Assembly (NCBI RefSeq): GCF_003337555.1
Contig: NZ_QPJK01000012.1
Coordinates: forward strand, 124,001 to 188,000
Reading direction: 5' to 3'
DNA from: Pseudorhodoferax soli
GTDB lineage: Bacteria > Pseudomonadota > Gammaproteobacteria > Burkholderiales > Burkholderiaceae_C
Length of the DNA stretch: 64,000 nt
The position numbers and the translations under genes are program-made. Each line of letters starts with the position of its first letter. Position 1 is the first letter of the stretch. The notes beneath the pieces were generated by a model. The model was not told where the DNA came from. It saw only the letters and a program-made list of their open reading frames with translations, and made no database searches. Positions 34,014-46,501 of this stretch are shown one piece after another.

Positions 34014-35086
34014 ATGCATGCGGACGAGGGCGTACAGCGCCAGCGCATCCACATCGACAGGGAGGCCGACGTCTACAACGCCGCCATGCTGGTCTATGCA
34101 CTGGTACAGCAGGCCGGCGCGCGGACATTGCTGGCCACCGAGGCGGCCACGGTGGTCTCCGAACTGGGCATGAACATCGTCAAGTACGCGGGTCGCGGCA
34201 GCATGACGGTGAGCCTGCAGACCAGCCCGCGCGCCTATGTGGAGGTGCTGGCCGAAGACCGCGGCCCCGGCATCGCCGACCTGGCGCTGGCGCTGACCGA
34301 AAGCTACAGCAGCCGCGGCACGCTGGGGCTGGGCCTGCCCGGCGTGCGGCGCATGTCCGACCAGTTCGACATCCGTTCCGAAGCCGCCGCCGGCACCCGC
34401 GTGCGCGCACGGCGCTGGCTGCAGGACGCCCCGCCGTCCACGGCCGAGCGCACCGGTCCCGCCCTGCCCGACAGCCCGGCGGCCATACGGCAGCCCGGCA
34501 CGCCCGCGGGTTGGCAGTACGGGCAGGCCCGGCGGCCCTGCTATGGCGAGATCGTCAGCGGTGACGGCTGCGTGCTGCAGGCCGTGCCGCACGGCACCGT
34601 GTTCGGCATCCTGGACGTGCTGGGCCATGGCGCAGAGGCGCACCGGCTGGCGCGCCACTGCGAGCGCTGGCTGGCCGCCAACGCCCATGCCGACGTGGTC
34701 GGCCTCGCCGAGGGCCTGCACGCCGAGGTGCGCGGCAGCATCGGCCTGGCGCTGACGCTGGTCTTCGTGGACGCGCAAAGCCGCCAGGCCGTGGTCACCG
34801 GCGTCGGCAACACGCGGCTGTTCTGCCTGCGCGTGCCCGGGCTGTGCATCGATGCGCAACCGGGCATCGTCGGCGGCAACAACATGCCGCGCCTGCGCCC
34901 CACGCGCGTGCAGATCACGCCGCAGGACACGCTGCTGTTGACCACGGACGGCATCAACGAGCGGCTCACCGTGGAACAGCTGCTGCCGCTGCGCCACCAC
35001 GGCGTGCAGCACGTCGCGCAGCAGGTGCTGCGCGAGCACGGCAAGGACCACGACGATGCCACCTGCATGGTGCTGCGATGCCCACC

Positions 35087-35090
<4 letters not shown>
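34014..35090 (+). CDS. rsbT: RsbT-RsbX fusion: stressosome switch kinase joined to PP2C-like phosphatase
   Basis: The product has 358 residues. Residues about 10-136 are an RsbT-type GHKL kinase: N-box SELGMNIVKYAG (Asn54), G1 box EDRGPGI (82-86) and G2 box GTLGLGLPGVRRMSDQF. After a Pro/Ala-rich linker (about 137-168) comes a SpoIIE/RsbX-like PP2C phosphatase with DVLGHG (201-206), TTDGINERL and HDDATCMVL near the end. In Bacillus the two are separate: RsbT phosphorylates RsbR/RsbS and is released, RsbX removes the phosphates. Joining them puts writer and eraser in one chain. The stop overlaps the start of the hybrid kinase gene. Confidence 0.88.
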
Positions 35091-38182
<3,092 letters not shown>

Positions 38183-38188
38183 ACCGGA

Positions 38189-39169
38189 TCAGTCGGCCGT
38201 CGCGCCCGAGGCCTTCACGGCCGCGCCCCACTTGGTGATCTCGCTGGCGATGAAGCGGTCGAACTCCGGGCCCGTCGTCGGCGCCGCCTCGGAGCCGCGG
38301 TCGCGCATGAACTTGACCATGGACTCGCTGCGCAGGATGTCGACGACCTCCTCGTTGAGCCGCGCCACCGTCTCGGCCGGCGTGCCGTGGGGCGCCATCA
38401 GGCCGAGCCAGCCCACGGCCTCGAAGTCCTTGAGCCCCGCAACGCCGGTCTCGCGCACGGCCGGCACGTCGGGCAACTGGCTGGAGCGCGTGGCCGAGGT
38501 CACGGCCAGCGGCACGGCGCGGCCGGCCTGGATGTTGGCCAGCGCGGCCGTCACCGAATCGACCATCAGCGGCACCTGGTTGCCCAGGAAGTCGGCCTGG
38601 GCCGGGCCGCTGCCGCGGTACGGGATGTGGGTGATGAACACGCCGGCCTGGGCCTTGAGCATCTCGCCCGACAGATGCTGCGAGCCGCCGATGCCGGCGC
38701 TGGCGTAGTTGAGCCGGCCTGGCGCGGCCTTGGCCTGCTGCACCATCTGCGCCAGGGTCTTGATGCCGGATGCCGGCGTGGCCAGGAAGACCAGCGGCAC
38801 CTTGGCGATCAGCGAGATGCCGACCAGGTCCTTGGCCGGGTCGTAGCCGAGCTTCTTGTAGAGCGTCTGGTTCACCGCCATGGCACTGCCGGCGATCAGC
38901 AGCGTGTAGCCGTCGGGCGCGGCGCGCGCCACCATCTCGGTGCCGATGTTGCTGCCTGCGCCGGCCTTGTTGTCGACCACGATGGGCTGGCCCAGGCGCT
39001 TGCCCAGCTGCTCGGCCAGCGCACGCGCGAAGATGTCCGAGGCCTGGCCCGGGGGGAAGGGCACGACCAGGCGGATGGGCTTCTCGGGCCAGGCCGCATG
39101 GGCCAGCGGCGCGAGCACGGACAGGGCCAGGCCGGCCAGGAGGCTGCGGCGAAGGAAGGGGATGCGCAT
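38189..39169 (-). CDS. Bug-family (TctC-like) periplasmic binding protein
   Basis: The product has 326 residues: a signal peptide (about 1-26, [16 protein letters not shown]) and a Bug/TctC domain with [35 protein letters not shown] and [12 protein letters not shown]. It should bind a carboxylate ligand in the periplasm. No transporter membrane subunits are coded nearby. It lies on the minus strand downstream of topB, but a strong terminator separates them, so it needs its own promoter in the short gap. The stop converges on the hybrid kinase gene, six bases apart. Confidence 0.87.
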   Translation of the reverse strand: MRIPFLRRSLLAGLALSVLAPLAHAAWPEKPIRLVVPFPPGQASDIFARALAEQLGKRLGQPIVVDNKAGAGSNIGTEMVARAAPDGYTLLIAGSAMAVNQTLYKKLGYDPAKDLVGISLIAKVPLVFLATPASGIKTLAQMVQQAKAAPGRLNYASAGIGGSQHLSGEMLKAQAGVFITHIPYRGSGPAQADFLGNQVPLMVDSVTAALANIQAGRAVPLAVTSATRSSQLPDVPAVRETGVAGLKDFEAVGWLGLMAPHGTPAETVARLNEEVVDILRSESMVKFMRDRGSEAAPTTGPEFDRFIASEITKWGAAVKASGATAD

Positions 39170-39189
39170 GGGGTGGGTGTCTCCGAATG

Positions 39190-39223
39190 AAAAAAGCGCA
39201 GGAGCGTTGCCGCTCCTGCGCTT
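39190..39223 (-). terminator. intrinsic terminator of topB
   Basis: On the minus strand a perfect 13-base stem AAGCGCAGGAGCG/CGCTCCTGCGCTT with a four-base loop (39223-39194) runs into a T run (39195-39190), 13 bases after the topB stop. This is the strongest terminator seen in the window. Confidence 0.85.
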
Positions 39224-39235
39224 GTGGGGCAAGGC

Positions 39236-42196
39236 TCAGGCGGCCAGGTGCTTGCCGAGGATGCCGGCCAGCTCGAACATGGTGGCGCTGGGCTTGCCGA
39301 ACACCGCCTGCAGCGCCGCATCGGCCTTGATGCTGCGCTTGTCCTGCGGATCCTGCAGGCCCTTGGCCTTGATGTAGTCCCAGAGCTTCTTGGTGGCCTC
39401 GGTGCGCAGCACGGGCGTGTCGCCGATGACGGCAGCCAGCGCGGCGCTGGGCTTGAGGCCGGTGCCCGTCGCGGCCTTGCGCGGCGCTTTGGCGGCGGTC
39501 TTGGCCGCGGCGGTCTTGGTGGCCGGGGCTTTCTTCGCCGCAGCCGCCTTCTTGGCCGGCGCTGCCTTCTTCGCGGCAAACGCCGCGCCCTTGCGGGGCG
39601 GGAACTTGGAGTCGCGCGGCTCGAACTCGAAGGTCACCTTGCCTTCGTCCTTGTTCCAGGCCAGGAAGGCCTTGAAGCTGCGCCGCGTGCGCATGCTGAC
39701 GAACTTGTCGAGCAGGTCGGTCTTGCCCTCGGCCAGCAGCTTCTTCACCTGGGCTTCGTCCACCGGCTGCTGCAGGATGATCTTGCCGGTCTTGAAATCG
39801 CAGGTGGGTTGGGGCTGCTCGGCCGTGGGTACCGAGTGGGCGCAGATGTAGTTGCTGCCGAACTCGAAGACGCCCGCGCCGCACTTGGGGCAGGGCCCCA
39901 GGCTGGTCTGGCCGCTGAAGTCGACGATCTCGCCGGTCTCGGCCGGGTCCTTGGCGTCGTCGCCGAAGTCGAACTCCAGCTTCCAGTTCTTGTCGTCCTC
40001 GCTGAAGGCCAGGCGGATCTCGGCCACGAAGGGCCAGCCGGCCTTGGAACGGAAGCCCTCCAGCGGGCCGACCTGCTTGGTGGCCACCAGCTGCTCCGCC
40101 TCGGCGATCTCGAACGTGCGGCCCGCGGGCGACTTGGTGAACGAGAAGCCGCAGGCGCCGTCGCCGCTGCCCTTGGGGCCGGTGCAGGCGTAGCGGCGGT
40201 AGTTCTCCTTCACCACCCCGCCGCAGTTCGGGCAGGGCGCGGAGAGCGTGGCGTAGTCGCCCGGCACGGTGTCGCGGTCGTACTCCTTGGCCTTCTTGAC
40301 GATGTGCTCGGTCATCTGCGCGATCTCGCGCATGAAGGCGTCGCGGCTCAGCGCGCCCTTCTCCATCTGGGCCAGCTTGTACTCCCACTCGCCCGTGAGT
40401 TCGGCCTTGGAGAGTTCCTCCACGCCCAGGCCGCGCAACAGCGTCATGAGCTGGAAAGCCTTGGCTGTGGGGATCAGCTCGCGGCCTTCGCGCAGCATGT
40501 ACTTCTCGTTCAGCAGGCCTTCGATGATGGCCGCGCGCGTGGCTGGCGTGCCCAGGCCCTTCTCCTGCATGGCCTCGCGCAGTTCCTCGTCGTCGATGAG
40601 CTTGCCCGCACCTTCCATGGCGCCCAGCAGCGTGGCTTCGCTGTAGCGGGCCGGCGGGCGCGTGCGCAGGCCCTTGGCGTCGGCCGAGGCCACGTGCACG
40701 GTTTCGCCGCTCTGCACGGGCACCAGGCGCTTGCCGCCTTCCTTCTCGTCGTCCTCGCCTTCGGCTTCCTTGCCATAGATGGCCATCCAGCCCGGCTTGA
40801 CCAGCACCTTGCCGTCGGAGCGGAAGGCGTACTTCCTGCCCTGCGTCTCGACCGTGCTGATGCGCGTGGTGACCTGGAATTCCGCGCTCGGGAAGAACAC
40901 CGAGAGGAAGCGCCGGACGACGAAGTCGTAGAGCTTCTGCTCGGCGTCCGACAGGCCGCTGGGCGCTTGCAGCGTGGGGATGATGGCGAAGTGATCCGAC
41001 ACCTTGGCGTTGTCGAACACGCGCTTGGTCGGCTTGACGTAGCCGCCGTCGATGGCCTGCTTGGCGAACGGGGCCAGGTGCTTCATGCCGCTGTTGGCCA
41101 GCATCTTCATGGTGTCCTTGACCACGGGCAGGTAGTCCTCGGGCAGCGCGCGCGAGTCGGTCCGCGGGTAGGTCAGGGCCTTGTGGCGCTCGTACAGGCT
41201 CTGCGCCAGAGACAGCGTGGTCTTGGCCGAGAAGCCGAAGCGGCTGTTGGCCTCGCGCTGCAGCGAGGTCAGGTCGAACAGCAGGCCGCTGGCCTGGGTG
41301 GTGGGCTTGCTCTCTTCCGTCACCGTGGCCGGCTGGCCGCGCGCCGCATCGGCGATGGCCTGGGCGTCGCGGGCGTTCCAGACGCGGTCGGCCCGCTGCT
41401 CGGGATCGGGCTCGCCGTTGGGCAACAGGGGCGCCGCGGCTTTCTTGAACGCCGGGTCGAAGTACTTGCCCGCGTACTGGCCGGCCTGGGCATCGAACAG
41501 GCCGTGGACCTCCCAGTAGTCGCGGCTCACGAACTTGCGGATCTGCTCCTCGCGCTCGACCACCACCGACAGCGTGGGCGTCTGCACGCGGCCCACGGTG
41601 GTCAGGAAGAAGCCGCCGTCGCGCGAATTGAAGGCCGTCATGGCCCGCGTGCCGTTGATGCCGACCAGCCAGTCGGCCTCGGAGCGCGAACGCGCGGCAT
41701 CGGCCAGGCCCTGCATCTGCGCTTCGCTGCGCAGGCGCTCGAAGCCGTCGCGGATGGCCTGCGGCGTCATCGACTGCAGCCACAGCCGCTTGACCGGTTT
41801 GCCCAGGGGCTTGGCGCCACCGGCGTACTGCTCGATCAGGCGGAAGATCAGCTCGCCCTCGCGCCCCGCGTCACAGGCGTTCACGAGTGCGGTGACATCC
41901 TTGCGCTTGGCCTGCTTGACCACCGCGTTCAGGCGCGACTTGGTCTTGTCCACCGGCTTCAGGTCGAAGTGCGGCGGGATCACGGGCAGATGCGCGAAGC
42001 TCCACTTGCCGCGCTTGACGTCGTACTGCTCGGGCGCCTGGATCTCGACCAGGTGTCCGACGGCGCTGGTCACGACGAAGCTCTCGCTTTCGAAGTGGTC
42101 TTCGTGCTTGTCGAACTTGCCGGCCACCGGCGTGAGTGCGCGCACGATGTCCTGCGCCACCGACGGCTTTTCGGCGATCACCAAGGTCTTGCTCAT
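39236..42196 (-). CDS. topB: DNA topoisomerase III with Lys/Ala tail and C-terminal SWIB domain
   Basis: The product has 986 residues. Residues 1-150 hold the Toprim domain (Glu9, Asp109 in NACDAGREGELIF); the active-site tyrosine is Tyr343 in LTYPRTDSR. Two C-terminal zinc motifs follow (CPNCGGVVKENYRRYAC and CPKCGAGVFEFGSNYIC). Then come about 40 residues of Lys/Ala repeats like a histone H1 tail (about 871-912) and a SWIB domain (913-986) with LKPSAALAAVIG and KKLWDYIKAKGLQDP. Topoisomerase III decatenates DNA by single-strand passage. The SWIB/MDM2 fold is best known from eukaryotic chromatin remodelling and from chlamydial topoisomerase. The ATG at 42196 begins the conserved MSKTLVIAEKPS. 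It is divergent from the SET gene. Confidence 0.93.
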   Translation of the reverse strand: MSKTLVIAEKPSVAQDIVRALTPVAGKFDKHEDHFESESFVVTSAVGHLVEIQAPEQYDVKRGKWSFAHLPVIPPHFDLKPVDKTKSRLNAVVKQAKRKDVTALVNACDAGREGELIFRLIEQYAGGAKPLGKPVKRLWLQSMTPQAIRDGFERLRSEAQMQGLADAARSRSEADWLVGINGTRAMTAFNSRDGGFFLTTVGRVQTPTLSVVVEREEQIRKFVSRDYWEVHGLFDAQAGQYAGKYFDPAFKKAAAPLLPNGEPDPEQRADRVWNARDAQAIADAARGQPATVTEESKPTTQASGLLFDLTSLQREANSRFGFSAKTTLSLAQSLYERHKALTYPRTDSRALPEDYLPVVKDTMKMLANSGMKHLAPFAKQAIDGGYVKPTKRVFDNAKVSDHFAIIPTLQAPSGLSDAEQKLYDFVVRRFLSVFFPSAEFQVTTRISTVETQGRKYAFRSDGKVLVKPGWMAIYGKEAEGEDDEKEGGKRLVPVQSGETVHVASADAKGLRTRPPARYSEATLLGAMEGAGKLIDDEELREAMQEKGLGTPATRAAIIEGLLNEKYMLREGRELIPTAKAFQLMTLLRGLGVEELSKAELTGEWEYKLAQMEKGALSRDAFMREIAQMTEHIVKKAKEYDRDTVPGDYATLSAPCPNCGGVVKENYRRYACTGPKGSGDGACGFSFTKSPAGRTFEIAEAEQLVATKQVGPLEGFRSKAGWPFVAEIRLAFSEDDKNWKLEFDFGDDAKDPAETGEIVDFSGQTSLGPCPKCGAGVFEFGSNYICAHSVPTAEQPQPTCDFKTGKIILQQPVDEAQVKKLLAEGKTDLLDKFVSMRTRRSFKAFLAWNKDEGKVTFEFEPRDSKFPPRKGAAFAAKKAAPAKKAAAAKKAPATKTAAAKTAAKAPRKAATGTGLKPSAALAAVIGDTPVLRTEATKKLWDYIKAKGLQDPQDKRSIKADAALQAVFGKPSATMFELAGILGKHLAA

Positions 42197-42394
42197 ATAG
42201 AAACTCTGCGATGTCCTTCGAGGGCGCCGGCCCGCGGAGATGCCAGCCGGGGCGCCTTCCAAAATTTGTGCCGAATGTAATTCAGCGGGCCACGGCCCCG
42301 GCGCTCCACGGCGCCAGGGCTGCAAATGCGGCTCCTACAATCCGGCCTCGCGCACATGCGCGCATGCCTTTTTTTAAATTAACAGAGTTTCGCC

Positions 42395-42883
42395 GTGGCT
42401 TCAAAAACCCAGCGCCCCGCTACGCCCTCGCGCCGCATCCAGGCCCGTCGCTCGGGCGTCCATGGCAGGGGCGTCTATGCCATGCAGGACATCGCCGAAG
42501 GCGAGACCATCATCGAGTACGTGGGCGAGATCATCAGCTGGCAGGAGGCGCAGGACCGCCACCCGCACGACCCGAGCGACCCGAACCACACCTTCTATTT
42601 CCATGTCGACGAGGACCACGTCATCGACGCCACCTACGGCGGCAACTCCTCGCGCTGGATCAACCACGCCTGCGAGCCCAACTGCATCGCCGACGAAGTG
42701 GACGGCCGCATCTTCATCAAGGCGCTGCGCGACATCCACGCCGGCGAGGAACTGAACTACGACTACGGGCTCATCATCGACGAGCCCTACACCAAGAAGC
42801 TCAAGGCCGAGTACCCCTGCTGGTGCGGCGCGAAGAGCTGCCGCGGCACGCTGCTGTCGCCCAAGCCGCGCCGCCGCACATGA
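42395..42883 (+). CDS. SET-domain lysine methyltransferase-like protein
   Basis: The product has 162 residues and starts with GTG. After a basic N-terminus (1-18), a SET domain follows: GVHGRGVYA (21-29), GEIISW, the SAM-binding NHACEPNC (90-97, canonical N-H-S-C-x-P-N) and GEELNYDYG (117-125). A post-SET zinc motif CWCGAKSCRG (142-151) is present. SET proteins methylate lysine side chains. The leader contains a run of seven T (42369-42375) after a short palindrome, and a possible -10 TACAAT at 42336. It overlaps birA by four bases and is divergent from topB, whose lysine-rich tail is one possible substrate (inference). Confidence 0.9.
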   Translation: MASKTQRPATPSRRIQARRSGVHGRGVYAMQDIAEGETIIEYVGEIISWQEAQDRHPHDPSDPNHTFYFHVDEDHVIDATYGGNSSRWINHACEPNCIADEVDGRIFIKALRDIHAGEELNYDYGLIIDEPYTKKLKAEYPCWCGAKSCRGTLLSPKPRRRT

Positions 42884-43641
42884 ACATGCTGCGCTGGCCT
42901 GCCGAAGACATCTGGGAAGCCGTGGCGCCGGTGCTGCCGGGCTTCACGGTCGAGGTGCTGCCCGAGATCGACTCGTCCAGCAGCGAACTGATGCGCCGCA
43001 TCCGCGCCGGCCGGCCCGAGCCGACGCTGCTCGTGGCCGAGCGCCAGACCGCCGGCCGTGGCCGCATGGGGCGGCCCTGGCAGGGCGAGGTGGGCGGTTC
43101 GCTGGCCATGTCGCTGGCGCTGCCGCTGGCGCCCCGGGACTGGTCGGGCCTGTCGCTGGCCGTGGGCGTGGCCGTGGTCGGCGCACTGCATCCGGCGCTG
43201 CAGCTCAAGTGGCCCAACGATGTCTGGTTCGAGGACCGCAAGCTGGCCGGCATCCTGATCGAGACCGTGGCCGCCGGCAGCGAGCGCCATGCCATCGTCG
43301 GCATCGGCATCAACATCGCGGCGCGCCCCGCTGAGGGCTTGTCGACACCGCCCGCGGCGCTGGCCGAACTGCAGCCCGGCTGGGACGCCGGCCAGGCCTT
43401 GCGCGCCATCGCGCTGCCGCTGGTGCAGGCCATCCAGCGGTTCGAGGCCGAGGGCTTCGCGCCGTTCCGCGCCGCCTTCGAGGCACGCGACCTGCTCAAG
43501 GGCCGGCCGCTGCGCCTGTCCGACGGCACCGAGGGCATGGGTGACGGCGTGGACCCCGATGGCGCACTGCGCGTGCAAACCGCCACCGGGCTGCAGCGCA
43601 TCAGCAGCTCCGAAGTCAGCGTGCGACCGGTGAAAAGCTGA
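42880..43641 (+). CDS. birA: biotin-[acetyl-CoA-carboxylase] ligase
   Basis: The product has 253 residues. The biotin-binding loop is GRGRMGRPW (59-67), and KWPNDVW (110-116) with KLAGILIE complete the catalytic domain; a C-terminal SH3-like domain follows. The N-terminal DNA-binding domain of E. coli BirA is absent, so it should biotinylate the carboxyl carrier protein without acting as a repressor. The ATG overlaps the SET gene stop as ATGA, so translation is coupled. Confidence 0.94.
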   Translation: MNMLRWPAEDIWEAVAPVLPGFTVEVLPEIDSSSSELMRRIRAGRPEPTLLVAERQTAGRGRMGRPWQGEVGGSLAMSLALPLAPRDWSGLSLAVGVAVVGALHPALQLKWPNDVWFEDRKLAGILIETVAAGSERHAIVGIGINIAARPAEGLSTPPAALAELQPGWDAGQALRAIALPLVQAIQRFEAEGFAPFRAAFEARDLLKGRPLRLSDGTEGMGDGVDPDGALRVQTATGLQRISSSEVSVRPVKS

Positions 43642-43643
43642 GC

Positions 43644-44342
43644 ATGCTGCTGCGGACGACGGCACTGGCCCTGCTGTTCGCCAACTGCGCCTACTTCGCG
43701 TGGTCGCAGGGCCTGCTGGCGCCGCTGGGCCTGGCACCGGAGTCGGCGCGCGAGCCGCAACGCCTGGCGCAGCAGATCCGGCCCGAGGCGCTGCGCGTGA
43801 CACCGGTGGCACCGGAACCGGCGCCGTCCGCGCCCGTGGCACCCGTGCCCCCCGCGGCACCGGCTTCGCAGGCCGAAGCGTCCACCCCTGCCATCCCTGC
43901 CGCCACCTGCCTGCAGGCCGGCCCCCTGGACAACACCCAGGCCGAGGGCTTGCGCCGCGCGTTGGCTGCCGGTGGCGTGCCAACAGCGGCCTGGGCGCTG
44001 GAACCGATTGCGCCGCCCGACCGCTGGATCGTCTACATGGGCCGCTACACCGACGCCGATGCACTGGAGAAGAAGCGCGCCGAGTTGCGCGCCCTGCGCG
44101 TGGACACGGCACCGATCACGCAGGCCGCGCTCGCACCCGGGCTCTCGCTGGGCGTGTTCTCGACACAGGAATCGGCCAGCGAGCACCTGGCCCAGCTGAC
44201 CCGGCGTGGCGTGCGCACCGCCCGGGTGGTGCCCGAGCACCGCGAGCCGAGTTCGGTGCGGCTGCGCCTGCCGGCGGCCGACGCGGCGCTGCGCGAACAG
44301 GTGCAGGGGCTGCTGGCCGGCCGCCCGCTGGCGCCCTGCTGA
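43644..44342 (+). CDS. SPOR-domain-like exported protein
   Basis: The product has 232 residues with an N-terminal hydrophobic anchor or signal (about 4-22, TTALALLFANCAYFAW), a Pro/Ala-rich linker (about 45-88) and a C-terminal region with ERWIVYMGRYTDAD-like and LSLGVFSTQESASEHLAQL segments typical of SPOR repeats. It begins two bases after the birA stop; birA followed by a SPOR gene is a frequent betaproteobacterial order. It probably sits in the inner membrane with its domain facing peptidoglycan. Exact role unknown. Confidence 0.82.
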   Translation: MLLRTTALALLFANCAYFAWSQGLLAPLGLAPESAREPQRLAQQIRPEALRVTPVAPEPAPSAPVAPVPPAAPASQAEASTPAIPAATCLQAGPLDNTQAEGLRRALAAGGVPTAAWALEPIAPPDRWIVYMGRYTDADALEKKRAELRALRVDTAPITQAALAPGLSLGVFSTQESASEHLAQLTRRGVRTARVVPEHREPSSVRLRLPAADAALREQVQGLLAGRPLAPC

Positions 44343-44355
44343 GCACCAGCAGCCT

Positions 44356-45801
44356 TCAGTTGGGCACGGGCTCCGGGCCGAAGCGCACTTCCACGCAGGT
44401 GCCCGGCGGCTGCTGGCCCGGGTGCGCATCGCGCAAGGCCACGGCCGCGCCATGCTGGCCCGCGATCTCGCGCACGATGGACAGGCCCAGGCCGGAGCCG
44501 TCGGCGTCTGTGCCCAGCGCACGGTAAAAGGGCTGGAACACGAGCTCGCGTTCGGCCGCCGGAATGCCGGGGCCGGAATCTTCCACCTGCAGGCGCAGGG
44601 GGGCATGGCCATCGGCCGCCAGCACATGGGCCGTCACCACGCCGGGCCGGTCCGGGCGCGAGGGCGTGTAGGCGATCGCGTTGTCGACCAGGTTGCGCAC
44701 CAGCTCCTTGAGCAGGGTGGCATTGCCTTCCAGCTGCACGCCGGCAGCGCCGGGCAGGGCGCCGTCGTAGCCCAGGTCCAGTGATTTGTCCATGGCGCGC
44801 GGCAGCGCCTCCTGCACCACGTCCATGACCAGCCGCGCGAGATCGCACGGCTGGCGCGTGATGGGGGCGCCGGCGTTCTCGGCGCGCGCCAGCGCCAGCA
44901 GCTGGTTGACGGTGTGCGTGGCGCGGATGCTGGAGCGGCGGATCTGCAGCAGCGACTGCTTGAGTTCGTCGGCGTTGGCGCCCTCGCGCTGCGCCAGGTC
45001 GGCCTGCATGCGCAGGCCTGCCAGCGGCGTCTTGAGCTGGTGCGCGGCGTCGGCCAGGAAGCGCTTCTGCGTGGCGATGGAGTCCTTGAGCCGGGTCAGC
45101 AGGTCGTTGACCGAGGAGACCAGCGGCGCCACCTCCAGTGGCACGGTGCGGTCGTCCAGCGGCGAAAGGTCGTCGGGCTTGCGCGCGCGGATGCGCTCCT
45201 CGAGCTCGGACAGCGGCTTGATGCCACGCACCAGCGCCAGCCAGACCAGCAGCACCGCGAGCGGCAGGATCACGAACTGCGGCAGCATCACGCCCTTGAT
45301 GATCTCGGCGGCCAGCACCGAGCGCTTCTCGCGCGTCTCGGCCACCTGCACGAGCGCCGCCTGGCCGCTGCTGTCCAGCGCCACCCAGGTGTAGGCCACG
45401 CGCAGGCCCAGGCCGCGCAGCTCGTCGTCGCGCAGCCGCACCTCGCCGGGCTGCGCGCGTTCGGCGTCCTGCGGCTGCGCCAGATCGCGCTCGCCGGCCA
45501 GCAGTTCGCCGCGCGGCCCCAGCACCTGGTAGAAGACCTGGTCGGATTCGTCGGCGCGCAGGAGTTCGTGCGCCGGCGGCGGCAGGCTGAACTGCAGCCG
45601 CCCGCTCTTGGGCAGCGCCACCTGCTGGGCCAGCGCGCGCACGTTGTGCTCCAGCGCGCGGTCGAACGGGTTGCCGGCGATGCCCTGGGCCACCAGCCAG
45701 GTCAGCACCAGGCTGACCGGCCACAGCAGCAGCAGCGGCGTCAGCATCCAGTCCAGGATCTCGCCGAACAGCGAACGCTGCTCGCGCTGGAAGATCTTCA
45801 C
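44356..45801 (-). CDS. sensor histidine kinase, TctE-like
   Basis: The product has 481 residues, starting with a GTG that overlaps the response regulator stop as GTGA. Two transmembrane helices (about 20-40 and 172-192) flank a periplasmic 2CSK_N-type sensor with FSLPPPAHELLRADESDQVF and GPRGELLAGERDL, which is typical of TctE rather than QseC. A HAMP region follows, then the H-box AAHQLKTPL (His254), N-box RNLVDNAI and SGPGIP / GSGLGLSIV. TctE senses tricarboxylates in Salmonella, and Bug-type proteins are coded elsewhere in this window. The ligand is not known. Confidence 0.88.
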   Translation of the reverse strand: MKIFQREQRSLFGEILDWMLTPLLLLWPVSLVLTWLVAQGIAGNPFDRALEHNVRALAQQVALPKSGRLQFSLPPPAHELLRADESDQVFYQVLGPRGELLAGERDLAQPQDAERAQPGEVRLRDDELRGLGLRVAYTWVALDSSGQAALVQVAETREKRSVLAAEIIKGVMLPQFVILPLAVLLVWLALVRGIKPLSELEERIRARKPDDLSPLDDRTVPLEVAPLVSSVNDLLTRLKDSIATQKRFLADAAHQLKTPLAGLRMQADLAQREGANADELKQSLLQIRRSSIRATHTVNQLLALARAENAGAPITRQPCDLARLVMDVVQEALPRAMDKSLDLGYDGALPGAAGVQLEGNATLLKELVRNLVDNAIAYTPSRPDRPGVVTAHVLAADGHAPLRLQVEDSGPGIPAAERELVFQPFYRALGTDADGSGLGLSIVREIAGQHGAAVALRDAHPGQQPPGTCVEVRFGPEPVPN

Positions 45802-46472
45802 GCGCTGATTTTTTCGAGGCAGTAGCCGAGGCCACGCACGGTGGCGATGCGGATCGGGCCCTTCTCGATCTTCTTGCGCAGGCGGTGGATGTAGACCTCG
45901 ATGGCGTTGGTGGAGACCTCCTCGCCCCACTCGCACAGGCGCTCGACCAGCTGGTCCTTGCTGACCAGGCGGCCGGCGCGCTGCAGCAGCACCTCCAGCA
46001 GGCCCAGCTCGCGCGCCGACAGCTCGACCATGCGGCCGTCGATGGTGGCCACGCGGCCGGCCTGGTCGTATTCCAGCGGGCCATGGCGGATCGCGCTGCT
46101 GGTGGCGCCGGTGCCGCGCCGCGTGAGCGCGCGCACGCGGGCTTCGAGCTCCTGCAGCGAGAAGGGCTTGGCCATGTAGTCGTCGGCGCCGTAGTCCAGC
46201 CCCTTGACGCGTTCTTCCACGCTATCGGCCGCGGTCAGGATGAGCACCGGCAAGGCCGAGCCGCGGCCGCGCAGCGCGCGCAGCACCTCCAGGCCGTGCA
46301 GGCGCGGCAGGCCGAGGTCCAGGATCAGCAGGTCGAACTGGCTGCTGGTGCGCAGCGCTGCATCGGCCTCGGTGCCGCTGGCCACGTGGTCCACGGCCGC
46401 GCCGGAGCTGCGCAGTGCGCGCAGCAGGCCGTCGGCCAGCACCTGGTCATCCTCGGCAATCAGAATGCGCAT
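45798..46472 (-). CDS. OmpR/PhoB-family response regulator, TctD-like
   Basis: The product has 224 residues: a receiver domain (1-120; acidic pair Asp8-Asp9, phospho-acceptor Asp52 in LILDLGLPR, Lys102 in AKPFSLQEL) and a winged-helix DNA-binding domain (about 128-222, ending RGLGYCLEK). It is the partner of the kinase coded next, with which it overlaps by four bases. A MarR-family gene lies 29 bases upstream on the same strand and may share the transcript. Confidence 0.92.
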   Translation of the reverse strand: MRILIAEDDQVLADGLLRALRSSGAAVDHVASGTEADAALRTSSQFDLLILDLGLPRLHGLEVLRALRGRGSALPVLILTAADSVEERVKGLDYGADDYMAKPFSLQELEARVRALTRRGTGATSSAIRHGPLEYDQAGRVATIDGRMVELSARELGLLEVLLQRAGRLVSKDQLVERLCEWGEEVSTNAIEVYIHRLRKKIEKGPIRIATVRGLGYCLEKISA

Positions 46473-46501
46473 GCGGTTCTCCGGTTGGACAGACAGAAAT
46501 T

